A DNA stretch of 64,000 nt from Anthonomus grandis grandis (Eukaryota > Arthropoda > Insecta > Coleoptera > Curculionidae): positions 46,000,227 through 46,064,226 of the forward strand of contig NC_065546.1 of the NCBI RefSeq assembly GCF_022605725.1, read 5' to 3'. The translations under genes were made by a program, and so were the position numbers. Positions 53,306-64,000 of this stretch are shown piece by piece (positions within the stretch are counted from its first letter, which is position 1; every line of letters begins with the position of its first letter). The notes under the pieces are model-generated. The model worked only from the letters and a program-made list of their open reading frames with translations, had not been told where the DNA came from and searched no databases.

Positions 53306-54116
53306 CAAATTTTCATTTCTCAAAAGTTTCTTGTGGATTTATTCGCTAAATTCGCAGTCACACTAAGGGGTTATAAAACAATTCGGGATTCTAATAAATT
53401 CTTAAATTTTCAATTTTTTTTTTAAATAAATATTATTTAGGGAAATTTATTTGCTAAATTTCCACCTTTTAAAACACTTAAACACTTTTACAAATTTTCA
53501 TTTCTCAGAAGTTTCTTGTGGATTTATTCGCTAAATTCGCAGTCACACTAAGGGGTTATAAAACAATTAGGGATTCTAATAAATTCTTAAATTTTCAATT
53601 TTTTTTAAAATAAATATTGTTAAGGGAAATTTATTCGCTAAATTTCCACCTTTTAAGACACTCAAACACTTTTACAAATTTTCATTTTTCAAAAGTTTCT
53701 TGTGGATTTATTCGCTAAATTCGCAGTCACATTAAGGGGTTATAAAACAATTACAAATTCTAATAAATTCTTAAATTTTCAATTTTTTTTTAAAATAAAT
53801 ATTGTTTAGGGAAATTTTTTCGCTAAATTTCCACCTTTTAAAACACTCAAACACTTTTACAAATTTTCATTTCTCAAAAGTTTCTTGTGGATTTATTCGC
53901 TAAATTCGCAGTCACACTAAGGGGTTATAAAACAATTAGGGATTTTAATAAATTCTTAAATTTTCAATTTTTTTTTAAATAAATAATGTTTAGGGAAATT
54001 TATTCGCTAAATTTCCACCTTTTAAAACACTCAAACACTTACAAATTTTCATTTGTCAAAAGTTTCTTGTGGATTTATTCGCTAAATTCGCAGTCACACT
54101 AAGTGTTTATAAAACA
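53306..54116 (+). repeat. higher-order repeat, 6-monomer period, copy 2
   Basis: Partner of 52200-53010 at offset 1106 bp. Confidence 0.9.
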
Positions 54117-54430
54117 ATTACGGATTCTAATATATTCTTAAATTTTCAATTTTTTTTTAAATAAATAATGTTTAGGGAAATTTATTCGCTAAATTTCCAC
54201 CTTTTAAAACACTCAAACTTTTTTACAAATTTTCATTTCTCAAAAGTTTCTTGTGGATTTATTCGCTAAATTCGCAGTCATACTAAGGGATCATATAACA
54301 ATTACGAATTCTAATAAATTCTTAAATTTTCAATTTTTTTTTTTAATAAATATTGTTTAGGGAAATTTATTCGTTAAATTTCCTCTTTATTAAAATTTTT
54401 CTCTGTGATAAACAGATTTATTTGCTAAAT

Positions 54431-54867
54431 CTTCTACTTTAAAAAACGTCACGATAGTTAAACATTATTATGAGGGGTTCTAACAAACAATAAACAAAAT
54501 ATGTACTGGCAGATTTATTCATAAATCTGCACTTTAAATTTTATAAAAAGGGAACATGGAATTTATTAAAATCTTGGAGGTTTTCTATACGGGGTTAATT
54601 TCCTTATTGAAATTTCTTTCTCTTCATACTATAATCGACATAGGGATTTTTATGACTTTATGAATTAATATCCAATGGTAGGTAAGCAGCAAAGGCATTT
54701 GTGATGCATCAATTTCATTATTAAATGTTAATGTTCATAATTTAAAATCGCCATTTTTAGATTTTAACGAGTAATTTTTCAGTTTATTTATCTTAATTGA
54801 AAAATATTATAACTTGACGTGACTTGACTTGACTTCACTAACTAACGTGTGGAAAATGCGCTGAAGC
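54431..54867. other. no gene; diverged satellite edge and spacer
   Basis: 54431-54530 retains worn TTTATTxxTAAAT motifs of the satellite. The rest is an A+T-rich spacer with a short ACTTGACTTGACTT repeat at about 54812-54835, just before the second array. Confidence 0.5.
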
Positions 54868-57400
54868 CCTTGAAAAATTGACAAAGCATGTATAAGTGTG
54901 CAATTATTTCCCTTGAAAAATTGACAAAGCATGTATAAGTGTGCAATTTTTTCCCTTGAAAAATTGACAAAGCATGTATAAGTGTGCAATTTTTTCTCTT
55001 GAAAAACTGACAAAGCATGTATCAGTGTGCAACTTTTTTCCTTGAAAAATTGACAAAGCATGTATAAGTGTGCAATTTTTTCCCTTGAAGAATTGACAAA
55101 GCATGTATCAGTGTGCTTCCCTGAATAAAATTGACAAAGCATGTATAAGTGTGCAATTATTTCCCTGAATAAAATTGACAAAGCATGTATAAGTGTGCAA
55201 CTATTTCCCTTGAAAAATTGACAAAGCATGTATAAGTGTGCAATTTTTTCCCTTGAAAAATTGACAAAGCATGTATAAGTGTGCAATTTTTTCCCTTGAA
55301 GAATTGACAAAGCATGTATCAGTGTGCTTCCCTGAATAAAATTGACAAAGCATGTATAAGTGTGCAATTATTTCCCTGAATAAAATTGACAAAGCATGTA
55401 AAAGTGTGCAACTATTTCCCTTGAAAAATTGACAAAGCATGTATCAGTGTGCAACTTTTTTCCTTGAAAAATTGACAAAGCATGTATAAGTGTGCAATTT
55501 TTTCCCTTGAAGAATTGACAAAGCATGTATCAGTGTGCTTCCCTGAATAAAATTGACAAAGCATGTATAAGTGTGCAATTATTTCCCTGAATAAAATTGA
55601 CAAAGCATGTATAAGTGTGCAATTATTTCCCTGAATAAAATTGACAAAGCATGTATAAGTGTGCAACTATTTCCCTTGAAAAATTGACAAAGCATGTATC
55701 AGTGTGCAACTTTTTTCCTTGAAAAATTGACAAAGCATGTATAAGTGTGCAATTTTTTCAAGAATTGACAAAGCATGTATCAGTGTGCTTCCCTGAATAA
55801 AATTGACAAAGCATGTATAAGTGTGCAATTATTTCCCTGAATAAAATTGACAAAGCATGTATAAGTGTGCAATTTTCTCCCTTGAAAAATTGACAAAGCA
55901 TGTATAAGTGTGCAATTTTTTCCCTTGAAAACTTGACAAAACATGTATAAGTGTGCCATTTTTTCCCTTGAAAAATTGACAAAGCATGTATAAGTGTGCA
56001 ATTTTTTCCCTTGAAAAATTGACAAAGCATGTATAAGTGTGCAATTTTTTCCCTTGAAAAATTGACAAAGCATGTATCAGTGTGCTTCCCTGAATAAAAT
56101 TGACAAAGCATGTATAAGTGTGCAATTATTTCCCTGAATAAAATTGACAAAGCATGTATAAGTGTGCAATTTTTTCCCTTGAAGAATTGACAAAGCATGT
56201 ATCAGTGTGCTTCCCTGAATAAAATTGACAAAGCATGTATAAGTGTGCAATTATTTCCCTGAATAAAATTGACAAAGCATGTATAAGTGTGCAATTATTT
56301 CCCTGAATAAAATTGACAAAGCATGTATAAGTGTGCAACTATTTCCCTTGAAAAATTGACAAAGCATGTATCAGTGTGCAACTTTTTTCCTTGAAAAATT
56401 GACAAAGCATGTATAAGTGTGCAATTTTTTCAAGAATTGACAAAGCATGTATCAGTGTGCTTCCCTGAATAAAATTGACAAAGCATGTATAAGTGTGCAA
56501 TTATTTCCCTGAATAAAATTGACAAAGCATGTATAAGTGTGCAATTTTCTCCCTTGAAAAATTGACAAAGCATGTATAAGTGTGCAATTTTTTCCCTTGA
56601 AAACTTGACAAAACATGTATAAGTGTGCCATTTTTTCCCTTGAAAAATTGACAAAGCATGTATAAGTGTGCAATTTTTTCCCTTGAAAAATTGACAAAGC
56701 ATGTATAAGTGTGCAATTTTTTCCCTTGAAAAATTGACAAAGCATGTATCAGTGTGCTTCCCTGAATAAAATTGACAAAGCATGTATAAGTGTGCAATTA
56801 TTTCCCTGAATAAAATTGACAAAGCATGTATAAGTGTGCAATTTTTTCCCTTGAAAAATTGACAAAGCATGTATCAGTGTGCTTCCCTGAATAAAATTGA
56901 CAAAGCATGTATAAGTGGGCAATTTTTTCCCTTAAAAAATTGACAAAGCATGTATAAGTGTGCAATTTTTTCCCTTGAAAAATTGACCAAGCATGTATAA
57001 GTGTGCAATTATTTCCTCTTGAAAAATTGACAAAGCATGTATAAGTGTGCTATTTTTTCCCTTAAAAAATTGACAAAGCATGTATAAGTGTGCAATTTTT
57101 TCCCTTGAAAAATTAACAAAGCATGTATAAGTGTGTAATTTTTTCCCTTGAAAAATTGACAAAGCATGTATAAGTGTGCAATTTTTTCCCTTGAAAAATT
57201 AACAAAGCATGTATAAGTGTGTAATTTTTTCCCTTGAAAAATTGACAAAGCATGTATAAGTGTGCAATTTTTTCCCTTGAAAAATTGACAAAGCATGTAG
57301 AAGTGTGCAATTTTCTCCCCTTGAAAAATTGACCAAGCATGTATCAGTGTGCTTCCCTGAATAAAATTGACAAAGCATGTAACCAGTGTGCTTTTACCCT
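54868..57400 (+). repeat. minisatellite of about 43 bp, roughly 58 units
   Basis: The unit TTGACAAAGCATGTATAAGT plus GTGCAATTTTTTCCCTTGAAAAA is 43 bp. Variants are 44 bp (with CCCTGAATAAAA) and shorter (CTTCCCTGAATAAAA, GTATCAGTGTG). Minus-strand frames stay open through much of it because the unit lacks stops on that strand. The resulting peptides only repeat the same text and are not taken as genes. It is unrelated to the 185-bp satellite. Confidence 0.95.
55490..56870 (+). repeat. 672-bp higher-order duplication within the minisatellite
   Basis: The segment from about 55490 to 56198 recurs 672 bp to the right (56162-56870), with the same order of long, short and variant units, including the rare GAAAACTTGACAAAACATG unit and the truncated TTTTTTCAAGAATTG unit (gcaattttttca at 55749 and 56421). 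Confidence 0.9.
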
Positions 57401-57428
57401 GAATTTTTGACTTAGAGGAATGGTTTTT

Positions 57429-57482
57429 AGTGGGTCGGGGTTGAAAAACCCCAAACCCACACTACCCCGGGCCGGCCCGGGG
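57429..57482. repeat. GC-rich double hairpin with an 18-bp perfect palindrome
   Basis: An AGTGGGTCGGGGTT stem pairs with AACCCCAAACCCAC, and next to it CCCCGGGCCGGCCCGGGG (57465-57482) is an exact palindrome. This is extreme for DNA of about 70% A+T. The source is unknown; it might be the start of a structured transcript or of an unrecognised retroelement end. Confidence 0.75.
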
Positions 57483-58623
57483 TGTCTGTTTGCAGATTTT
57501 TTTAACCTCTCTAAAAAATAAAAAAAAAAAAAACGACGGTAAGTATGTTTCAGGCAATCCCAAGGCACAAACGTTTGGCCCAACTTTGACGTCTCCAATA
57601 AAAAAACTCAAAGAGGAAAAGGAAAAAAGGACAAAAGAGGACACGCAATAAGTGTGACATTAAGGGGACTAAATGCCAAACAAAGTTCATAACTGAAAAA
57701 CCGGACTGGACAAATGTTTGAAAATTGGTAAACAGATTCTTCAGTTAATTTAGTTAGACAATTATAAAAGAAACAATACAAAAATAAATAAAAAAATTCC
57801 CTAAAAAATCTCAAATAATATTTAATTAAAATATTTTAAAAATAAATTGAATAACATAAATCGAAAACCAGACTAAAGAGACATTTCAAAATTGATACAC
57901 AAATTCTTTAGTTAATTTGGTTGGACATTTATTTCAAGAAAAATAACTAAAAATTTATTTCTGAAAAATTCAATTTATTGTCCCAAAAAATCTTAACAAG
58001 CTCTAAAAACTTGTATAAATTGTATACATTTATATATAATTATTAATTGTATACTTAAAAATTTGTATACATTCCTTGAATTACTTAATTAGTTATTGTT
58101 AGCTAATTGGCTTTACCATAAATACCATAATACAAGTTAAAAAATTGAAGAGAAACTAGAAAGTAAATCTTAAATGTTATTAACAAATTTATGCAAAATT
58201 TGACTTATTCTTTTAATTTTTTTCAATAAATAATTCCGAGGTTAGTTAGAAATAAACAAAGGATTTTTCATATCCATTTAAGTTATGCATGGTTTTAACT
58301 AATTTTCTCCAAGAATCATATACAATCATATACAATCTTTTCTCCAAGAATCATATACAAAGCAGCTTGTTAAATGCGATTGAACTAAACTATGTTTTTT
58401 AAATTTTGTGGATAAACTTTGCGTTAATCACTAATTCCGGTTATCCAACTTGAATCTAATCTACGAGTTCCAACGAAAATAGACAACATCTTTTATTTTC
58501 GAATAACATAACCAATTATTATTGTTATAATCACTCTTGATGGCAGCTTTCTTTTGTATTCTTGAGAAAAGGTCCTTTAGGTTTTGATAGTCCAAATTAG
58601 CTTTTTTAAATTATTACATTGCA
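57483..58623. other. no gene; A+T-rich with an imperfect direct repeat
   Basis: 57700-57820 and 57868-57990 are imperfect copies of each other (shared AGTTAATTTxGTTxGACA and AAACCxGACT). Two copies of TCTCCAAGAATCATATACAA lie near 58308 and 58340. Nothing coding was recognised. Confidence 0.45.
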
Positions 58624-59070
58624 TTATGTCATTATGTCAATTTTTAAGAAATGTGCAAAGTTCGTTGAATACTCATTGTTTATTTTGAATAAAGAAATAA
58701 AATCAATTTCAGCATTCGAATCTGACGCACATCGAACATCGAATTCGGTTATTTGTTCCGTGTCAATTTCTCCTCCATCATTAATATCATGTGCATTATT
58801 TTGTTCATTGGTTGATAAGAGGTTTACGAAAAGTGCTTCTGAGTTTTCATAATATTGGTCTTTATCTTGTTTAGTAACCTGACTGCTCGTAGAATGAAGT
58901 GTCTTCTCGCTAAATTCGGATTTTTTATTAGATGCTGCTTTAGCATTAGCAGCAAGAAACCTATCAATTTTTGGAAGTTTTACAGTACTTTCTTGCAACA
59001 ACTACCTCTTCTTTTTTTTTTGCAGCTCCACTTGTTCAACTCGTTTTTTTCATCTTTCAAAAAAATTAAA
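58624..59070 (-). pseudogene. possible hAT/ZMYM1-like N-terminal fragment
   Basis: The open minus-strand frame 59001-58624 reads LPKIDRFLAANAKAASNKKS and then low-complexity, acidic, Asn/Ser-rich text ending NFAHFLKIDIMT. Upstream, out of frame, is KKRVEQVELQKKKR. A basic coiled segment followed by LxKIDxFF and an acidic linker is how many hAT-derived ZMYM1-like proteins of insects begin. No zinc finger or dimerisation domain follows, so the fragment would be truncated. A short host exon is the alternative. Confidence 0.3.
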
Positions 59071-59479
59071 GTAAATTTCGAAACACGTTTAAATCTAAAA
59101 TTATGAAACAAATGCAAATGAAATTACACACTAGTCGCCTAGGGTCAAAGTGATAGCAAGGGATTCACAACCAAAAATCGAAAATTAATATTTTCGTATA
59201 GCTCAAAAAAATTAGGAAATGTAAAATAGGCCAAAACACCTGTATTCAAAAAATAAAATTAATAGTTTTTTAAAATATTGAAATATGTTTAGGCGTCTCA
59301 CTAAAATGAAAAATCACGTATTATTCACTTTATATGTAACATAAATTTCGCAATAAAACAAAAAATAAAAAATCTTGAATGTAGCTTTAATATATTTTTC
59401 TTTATTTAATTAACATCTTAGCACATCCCAAAAAATATCGCCTCTATTATTTTTAAATAAGGTAGGTATTTATTCTTTG
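59071..59479. other. no gene seen
   Basis: A+T-rich spacer between the minus-strand fragment and the RTE-like LINE. Confidence 0.45.
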
Positions 59480-62400
59480 TAGCTGAATATGCCCTAATAT
59501 TCCCTCGGGGGAACCTGTAGCCCCTAGAGGGCGCGTCCCCAGGTAGCGGATAGGGGAATGCCTTCCAGATATGGGTGGTAGGAGGGAAATCAAATACCTC
59601 CCGCGGACCAAACAGGTGTGGGTGTCTGACTCCAGAGGAGCGACCCAAAACAGCGTCTGACCCAAAGTGGGCGGCTGAAACCAAAACTGGCCAACCCGCT
59701 AGGCAAGCGTGGCCTTTTAATGCCAGAACCCTTCCAATGTTGAGTTCTAAAACAGATATACCCCAGGCGGGTAGAGTGAAAAACTCAGAATCTCGTACTG
59801 ATAAGTCAGGCAGGCCGCCTCGTGGATTCTGGGCGAGGCAAAAACTCAATAAACCCAAACATTAACCCTGCTTCAAAGATCGAAATCAAAATTGCTACGT
59901 ATAACACCCGCACTATGAGATCAAAGGAACACCTTGAGATCCTGGAAAACGAACTAGAGCATATCAAATGGGATATAATTGGCCTAAGTGAAACTAGGCG
60001 TCAAGGAGAGAGTGTAACCACCCTTACGTCTGAACACCTATTATATCAGAAGAACGCTGACACAAACTCACATATTGGTGGAGTGGCGATCATGATAAAC
60101 AAAAAACTAAAACACCTAGTCACTAAAACGGAGGCTGCTTCAAACAGAGTAATATACATTATATTAAAGATCAATAAAAGCTGCTCCATGCATGTAATCC
60201 AAGTATACGCCCCTACAAGCTCCTCTCCAGACCAAGAAGTCGAACAATTTTATGAAGACATTGAGACAGCTCAAAGGTCGGAAAACGCCAAGTTTCAAAT
60301 CATTATGGGAGATTTTAACGCGAAAATCGGCCAGAAAAACGAAGACGATCCACCAAATATAGGATCATATAGTATAGGAAACCGAAACGACAGAGGAGAA
60401 ATGCTACTAGAATACCTCCAACATCAAAATCTATACTGTTTGAACACCTTTTACAAAAAAACCCCCCAGACAAAGTGGACTTGGAGAAGCCCGGACGGAC
60501 AAATAAAAAACGAAATAGACTATATAATTTCCAACAGACGAGACATATGCCAAGATGTGTCTGTCCTAAACTCTTTCGATACAGGCAGCGACCACCGATT
60601 GGTCTGAACAAGATTGCTAATCAACACTAAAGCTGAAAGGAAAAAGATGGTTTAAAAAGGAAACTATCCAACCACTGAAATATTGATGTCAAAGGAAGAC
60701 GAATACCAAACTATTCTAGAAGCCAAACTGCACAACTTAAATTACCTGAAGAAAATGGAACTGGACAAGCTATCAACAACCATAACGAGCAGTAAACAGG
60801 TAGCAACAAAGAAAATTTGCTGTAAGTACAAAGTAAAAAAACCATCCAAACTAAGCCCAAACACATGTGTTATCTAATAGACCAAAGGAAAAGAACTGCC
60901 AGAGACTCAAATGAATACCGGGAGATATGTAAAACAATAAACAAAGAATGTCGAAAAGACCTAAGATCTCATAATAATCAGCTAATAGAAAGAGCTATTG
61001 AAAAAAACTCAAACATGAAAGTACTTAGGTCAAATATGTCTGAAGAAAGGAAAACACTTTTTAAAATAAAAAATAAAAATGGGGAAACGGTTACAGATAG
61101 ACAAGGTGTAATAAATGTCATTCAAGACTTCTACAAGGACTTGTATACATCAACCCTGCCTAAACCAAACATCGCCTGGCAAGAAATTCTGAACGTTGGA
61201 TCCGAAGATATACCAGAAGTAAACAGAAGCGAACTAAGAAAGGCCCTGAAACAAATAAAAAATAGGAAAGCACCTGGAGAAGACCGCGTTACCGCTGAGA
61301 TGCTAAAAATGGGAGGAGCAGCGCTTGAGCATGACCTTGTCTCCTTTTAAACAAATGTATTAGCGAAGAGAAAATACCGGAATCTTGGCAAAATGCCGAG
61401 GTTATTTTAATTTTCAAAAAAAGGGGCAACACCAATATTGCAAACTATCGACCGATCAGTCTTCTTTCACACTTGTAGAAGCTTCTTACAAAAGTTTTGA
61501 CCAACCGGCTGACAAATAAACTTGACTTCTATCAACCAGTCGAGCAAGCAGGATTCAGGAAGGAATTTAGTACAAATGACCATCTACAAACCATCCGTAC
61601 TCTAATAGAGAAATGCTCCGAGTATAACATAACTCTGCACATGGCGTCGATTACGAGAAGGCGTTCGATTCTGTCGAGACCAGGGCTCTCCTGAACACAA
61701 TGGACGAGGCAAGAATTGACACAAGATACTCCAAACTTATAAAACACATCTACGACAACGCAACACTACAAGTGACCATCAACGAAGAAGCATCAACAAA
61801 TAAGATCAAGATAGAAAAGGGGGTCCGCCAAGGAGATACCATATCCCCTAAGCTCTTCACGATGGCACTGGAAAGCTCATTTAAAAAGCTGCCATGGGGA
61901 AATAAAGGTATCAGCGTAGATGGAGCTCGACTAAGTCACCTTCGATTTGCTGATGATATTGTTGTCATTAGTGATGCCATCAACGAGCTAAAAGATATGT
62001 TGGAAGAACTGCAAGAAACATCAAAACAAATCGGACTCAAGATGAATCTAAACAAAACCAAAATAATGACCAACGAACAAACAGTAATAACTATAGAAGG
62101 CCACGCTCTCGAAAACGGCGAGGAATACATATACCTGGACCACGCTGTCAGACTGGGAAAACAAAACAAAACAGCCGAAATATCCTGGAGAACAAGACTT
62201 AGCTGGGCAGCATTCGGAAGACTAGGATACATTTTAAAATCCCAAAGCATCCCAATTAATCTTAAGCGGAAAGTCTACGAGGCTTGCATATTACCCGTTA
62301 CAACGTATGGACTCGAGACGATGATACTGACAAAGAGGAGCGCAGAAAGACTCAGAACAACCCAGAGAGCCATGGAGCGCCATGCTGGGAACTAGCTTAA

Positions 62401-62650
62401 GAGACCACATTAGAAACAATGAGATTCGAAGAAGGACAAAGGTAACGGATGTTATGAGAAGAGTAGCCGAACTAAAATGGAGATGGGCGGGTCACGTTGC
62501 AAGGCAAGACCCATCTAGATAGACTAACAAAATCATGCAATGGCGCCCAAGAGCCATTGCACGCCAAGGTGGCGGGACGACATCCAACGAATAGCAGGGA
62601 GAAACTGTTATGCATATTACTCCTGGTACCTTGGAAATGCGTGATTAATT
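59480..62650 (+). mobile_element. RTE-like LINE, nearly full length
   Basis: Starts with a GC-richer 5' region (59500-59820) and continues through endonuclease and reverse transcriptase to a C-terminal end near 62560. No poly(A) or microsatellite tail is obvious; the end near 62650 is approximate. Confidence 0.75.
59822..62560 (+). pseudogene. RTE-like endonuclease and reverse transcriptase, frameshifted
   Basis: The first frame (59822-60607) is a complete-looking APE-type endonuclease: IATYNTRTMR, GLSETRRQG (Glu), VYAPTSSS (Tyr), IMGDFNAKIG (Asp, Asn), WRSPDGQIKNEIDYI (Asp) and GSDHRLV (Asp-His). A frameshift at the end leads to the linker (60683-61350: KAPGEDRVTAEML, the start of RT). RT then continues in other frames with VDYEKAFDSVETRALL (first catalytic Asp), EKGVRQGDTISPKLF, LRFADDIVVIS (FADD at 61946-61957) and the C-terminal WAGHVARQDPSR near 62490. 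At least five frame changes (about 60605, 60870, 61350, 61640, 62385) break it. The catalytic residues themselves are kept. Confidence 0.8.
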
Positions 62651-62823
62651 TTTTTTGAAATATCAGTACTATGTACAAAGAGTTAAAGATTAAATTTGTA
62701 AGTACCACCCCATACTATTATGCAATAAGAGAGGAGAGACTCCACTAAAGATTTATGCATAAGCAAACATAATTTACTGCCCAGTATTTCTCGAAGAACG
62801 TAAAATTTTTGTATTAGTTTTCG

Positions 62824-63345
62824 ACTTTACCACAATGATAATAAATATGATCGATCATTCCATTTTAAGTATTGGTCAGTTATAATTCCAAGATATTTTG
62901 TTTTATTTGTTTCTGTGATTACTTCGTATCTTGTAGTGTTGACAATGATACTAGTAAAAAGTGGTCTGCTCTTATTACATAAGGAAAAAGCTATATAATT
63001 TGTTTTTTCCATATTAATCGTGAGTTTCTGGGTACATAACCAATCTCTTACCTACCCAAAGCCCACATGCAAAGTATTTTTTACTTCTTCCCATGTATTG
63101 CCTCTAAATATTAGGGTCATATCATCTGCAAGGCTAACTATTTGGCCAGATATGTTTAGTTTAAGCAAAGAGTTTATGTATATTACAAACAGAATTGGTC
63201 CCAATATTGTACCTTGTGGCACAACTATATTTATTATATCTGGATCGCTATGGGTACCATTTAGTTTGACGTATTGTTCTCTCTCTTCAAAGTAAGTTTG
63301 GAGTACCTTTTTTGCTAGACCTCTTATAACTAAAACTTAAAGTCG
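62824..63345 (-). pseudogene. LINE reverse-transcriptase fragment
   Basis: On the minus strand, reading from about 63345: TYFEEREQYVKLNGTHSDPD, VPQGTILGPILFVIYINSLL, VSLADDMTLIF (active-site ADD at about 63130), WLCTQKLTINMEKTNYIAFS and NKTKYLGIITDQYLKWNDR (thumb). The fragment covers only the second half of the RT palm and thumb and has a stop in the middle. It is related to Jockey/R2-group LINEs but different from the others in this window. The C-terminal part is missing at 62824. Confidence 0.65.
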
Positions 63346-64000
63346 AAATCCAAATTAATAATTCCAAAGCCTTCGCTTTAAATTTAAAGGTGTGTTTTAT
63401 TTTTGAAAAACTCTTTTTACTGTTAATTAATGTTACAGTTTTATTATATTTACGTAAAACGATATAGTTTTGTCTTATAGAGATAAAATGTAAATACTTT
63501 TTTTTAGTTTTTTAAGCTATAGGAAAAATATTTCTAATCAAGGGGCACAAATTGCTTGCACACTAGGCCGGTTAAGTTAAACGTAAAATTGAATGTAATT
63601 CGTAAGAATGAATTTTACGAACAATTTTTTTTTCAATTTAATTTTCCCCAATTCGGAACCGTTATTATTCTGGCGTTAAACGATTTATGATAAATAATAA
63701 AAAATTAACGAAATCTTAATAAACAAAAACGTAGTTTGTCATTAACAACTGTCAAACCGTCGAACGTTCTCATGCTGCTGAAAAAACGCCCTTCTCTCTG
63801 AATACTTATATTCCAATATTTTCAAAACAAACTTAATTAAAAAAAAAGATAATATTAATAAATCATAACATTTACACTAATATCATCGCGTACACGAAAC
63901 ACGGAACTTGGCCGTTTTCAGAACACCTTCACGCCATACTTCCTCACATATTGGAATTTCCGTTAACAGCCATTGTTTCTGCTTTTCCATTTTGCATATA
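63346..64000. other. no gene established; possible start of a host locus at the right edge
   Basis: To about 63700 nothing is recognised. Beyond 63720 the sequence gains complexity. AACAACTGTCAAACCGTCGAACG at about 63742-63764 resembles promoter-proximal DNA of insect genes, and a small minus-strand frame occurs at 63883-63990. Confidence 0.3.
63883..63990 (-). CDS. small open frame, 35 codons, possible first exon
   Basis: ATG at 63990 reads MEKQKQWLLTEIPICEEVWR then EGVLKTAKF and ends at TGA 63883-63885. Codon-like composition and complexity exceed those of the neighbouring DNA. No domain is recognised and no strong splice donor was found within it. It could be an upstream open frame or nothing. 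Confidence 0.2.
   Translation of the reverse strand: MEKQKQWLLTEIPICEEVWREGVLKTAKFRVSCTR

Larger units (their letters stand above)
47440..54430 (+). repeat. satellite array, about 185-bp monomer with two hairpins each
   Basis: Monomer starts at 48826, 49011, 49196, 49381 and 49566 are each 185 bp apart. Each monomer has two dyads: GGAAATTTA-TTCGC-TAAATTTCC, and about 75 bp later a (G)GATTTA-TTCGC-TAAATTC form, which in some units is a perfect GTGAATTTA...TAAATTCAC. The two halves look like an ancient dimer of a TTTATTCGCTAAA-bearing unit. The left edge (47.4-48.8 kb) is more diverged and irregular; the centre is homogenised. There are about 35 monomers. No coding sequence. Confidence 0.95.

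Noticed and set aside
54807..57340. Many overlapping minus-strand open frames up to 186 codons
   Set aside because: They are translations of the 43-bp minisatellite. The unit has no stop on that strand and shifts frame each repeat, giving the same peptide text in all frames.
47440..57400. CRISPR-like regularly spaced repeats
   Set aside because: The repeats are contiguous tandem satellites without unique spacers, in a eukaryotic genome with no cas genes.
59418..59858. 146-codon minus-strand frame
   Set aside because: It is antisense to the RTE-like 5' region and has no domain; the plus-strand endonuclease directly follows.

Overview
This is A+T-rich, transposon-dominated nuclear DNA of an arthropod, almost certainly an insect and quite possibly a beetle. 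The species is inference. The basis is the mix of piggyBac, Tc1/mariner, Ty1/copia, BEL/Pao, Penelope-like and several non-LTR (LINE) families, and an insect-type initiator plus DPE promoter. I found no complete host protein-coding gene, no rRNA and no tRNA. Nearly every recognisable coding segment belongs to a mobile element, and all but one are broken.

Layout, 1-27 kb. A piggyBac remnant (1-1201) is followed by a mariner scrap, a Penelope-like tail and a second, nearly full-length piggyBac with TTAA ends (2692-5091) that appears to carry two introns. A decayed Ty1/copia element lies on the minus strand (about 6.1-9.4 kb), with a second copy of its 5' region at 11.0-11.8 kb. A mariner (11897-14165) is nested inside a Tc1 element (11841-about 15100). 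Next come quiet DNA with possible conserved non-coding blocks (15-17 kb), a LINE relic (17.3-18.7 kb), a Penelope-like GIY-YIG remnant (19.4-20.0 kb), and a mariner split by an RNase H-bearing LINE with a 12-bp target duplication (20.3-22.4 kb). Further mariner and LINE remnants run to 26.6 kb.

27-45.7 kb. A LINE (27.06-31.96 kb) is interrupted by a 2.67-kb element with inverted repeats of about 640 bp, which encodes the C-terminal part of a CXC (tesmin/TSO1-type) cysteine-rich protein. Two oppositely oriented copies of another LINE family follow (32.6-35.2 and 35.6-38.1 kb). Then comes the one apparently intact element: a BEL/Pao LTR retrotransposon (38906-45704) with LTRs that look identical, a TAAAC target duplication and a single 1872-codon Gag-Pol frame.

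45.7-64 kb. A putative host promoter and non-coding first exon (47236-47356, ending in a consensus splice donor) lead straight into a satellite array of about 7 kb with a 185-bp monomer and higher-order repeats of 10 and 6 monomers. A second, unrelated array of about 43-bp units (54.87-57.4 kb) follows, with its own 672-bp higher-order duplication. The right end holds a GC-rich palindromic patch, a possible hAT/ZMYM-like N-terminal fragment, an RTE-like LINE with an open endonuclease domain (59.5-62.65 kb), another LINE fragment and unassigned DNA.

The genes do not form a pathway. The window records repeated insertion, nesting and decay. The only candidate host locus is the promoter/exon at 47.2 kb, whose first intron would contain the satellite.
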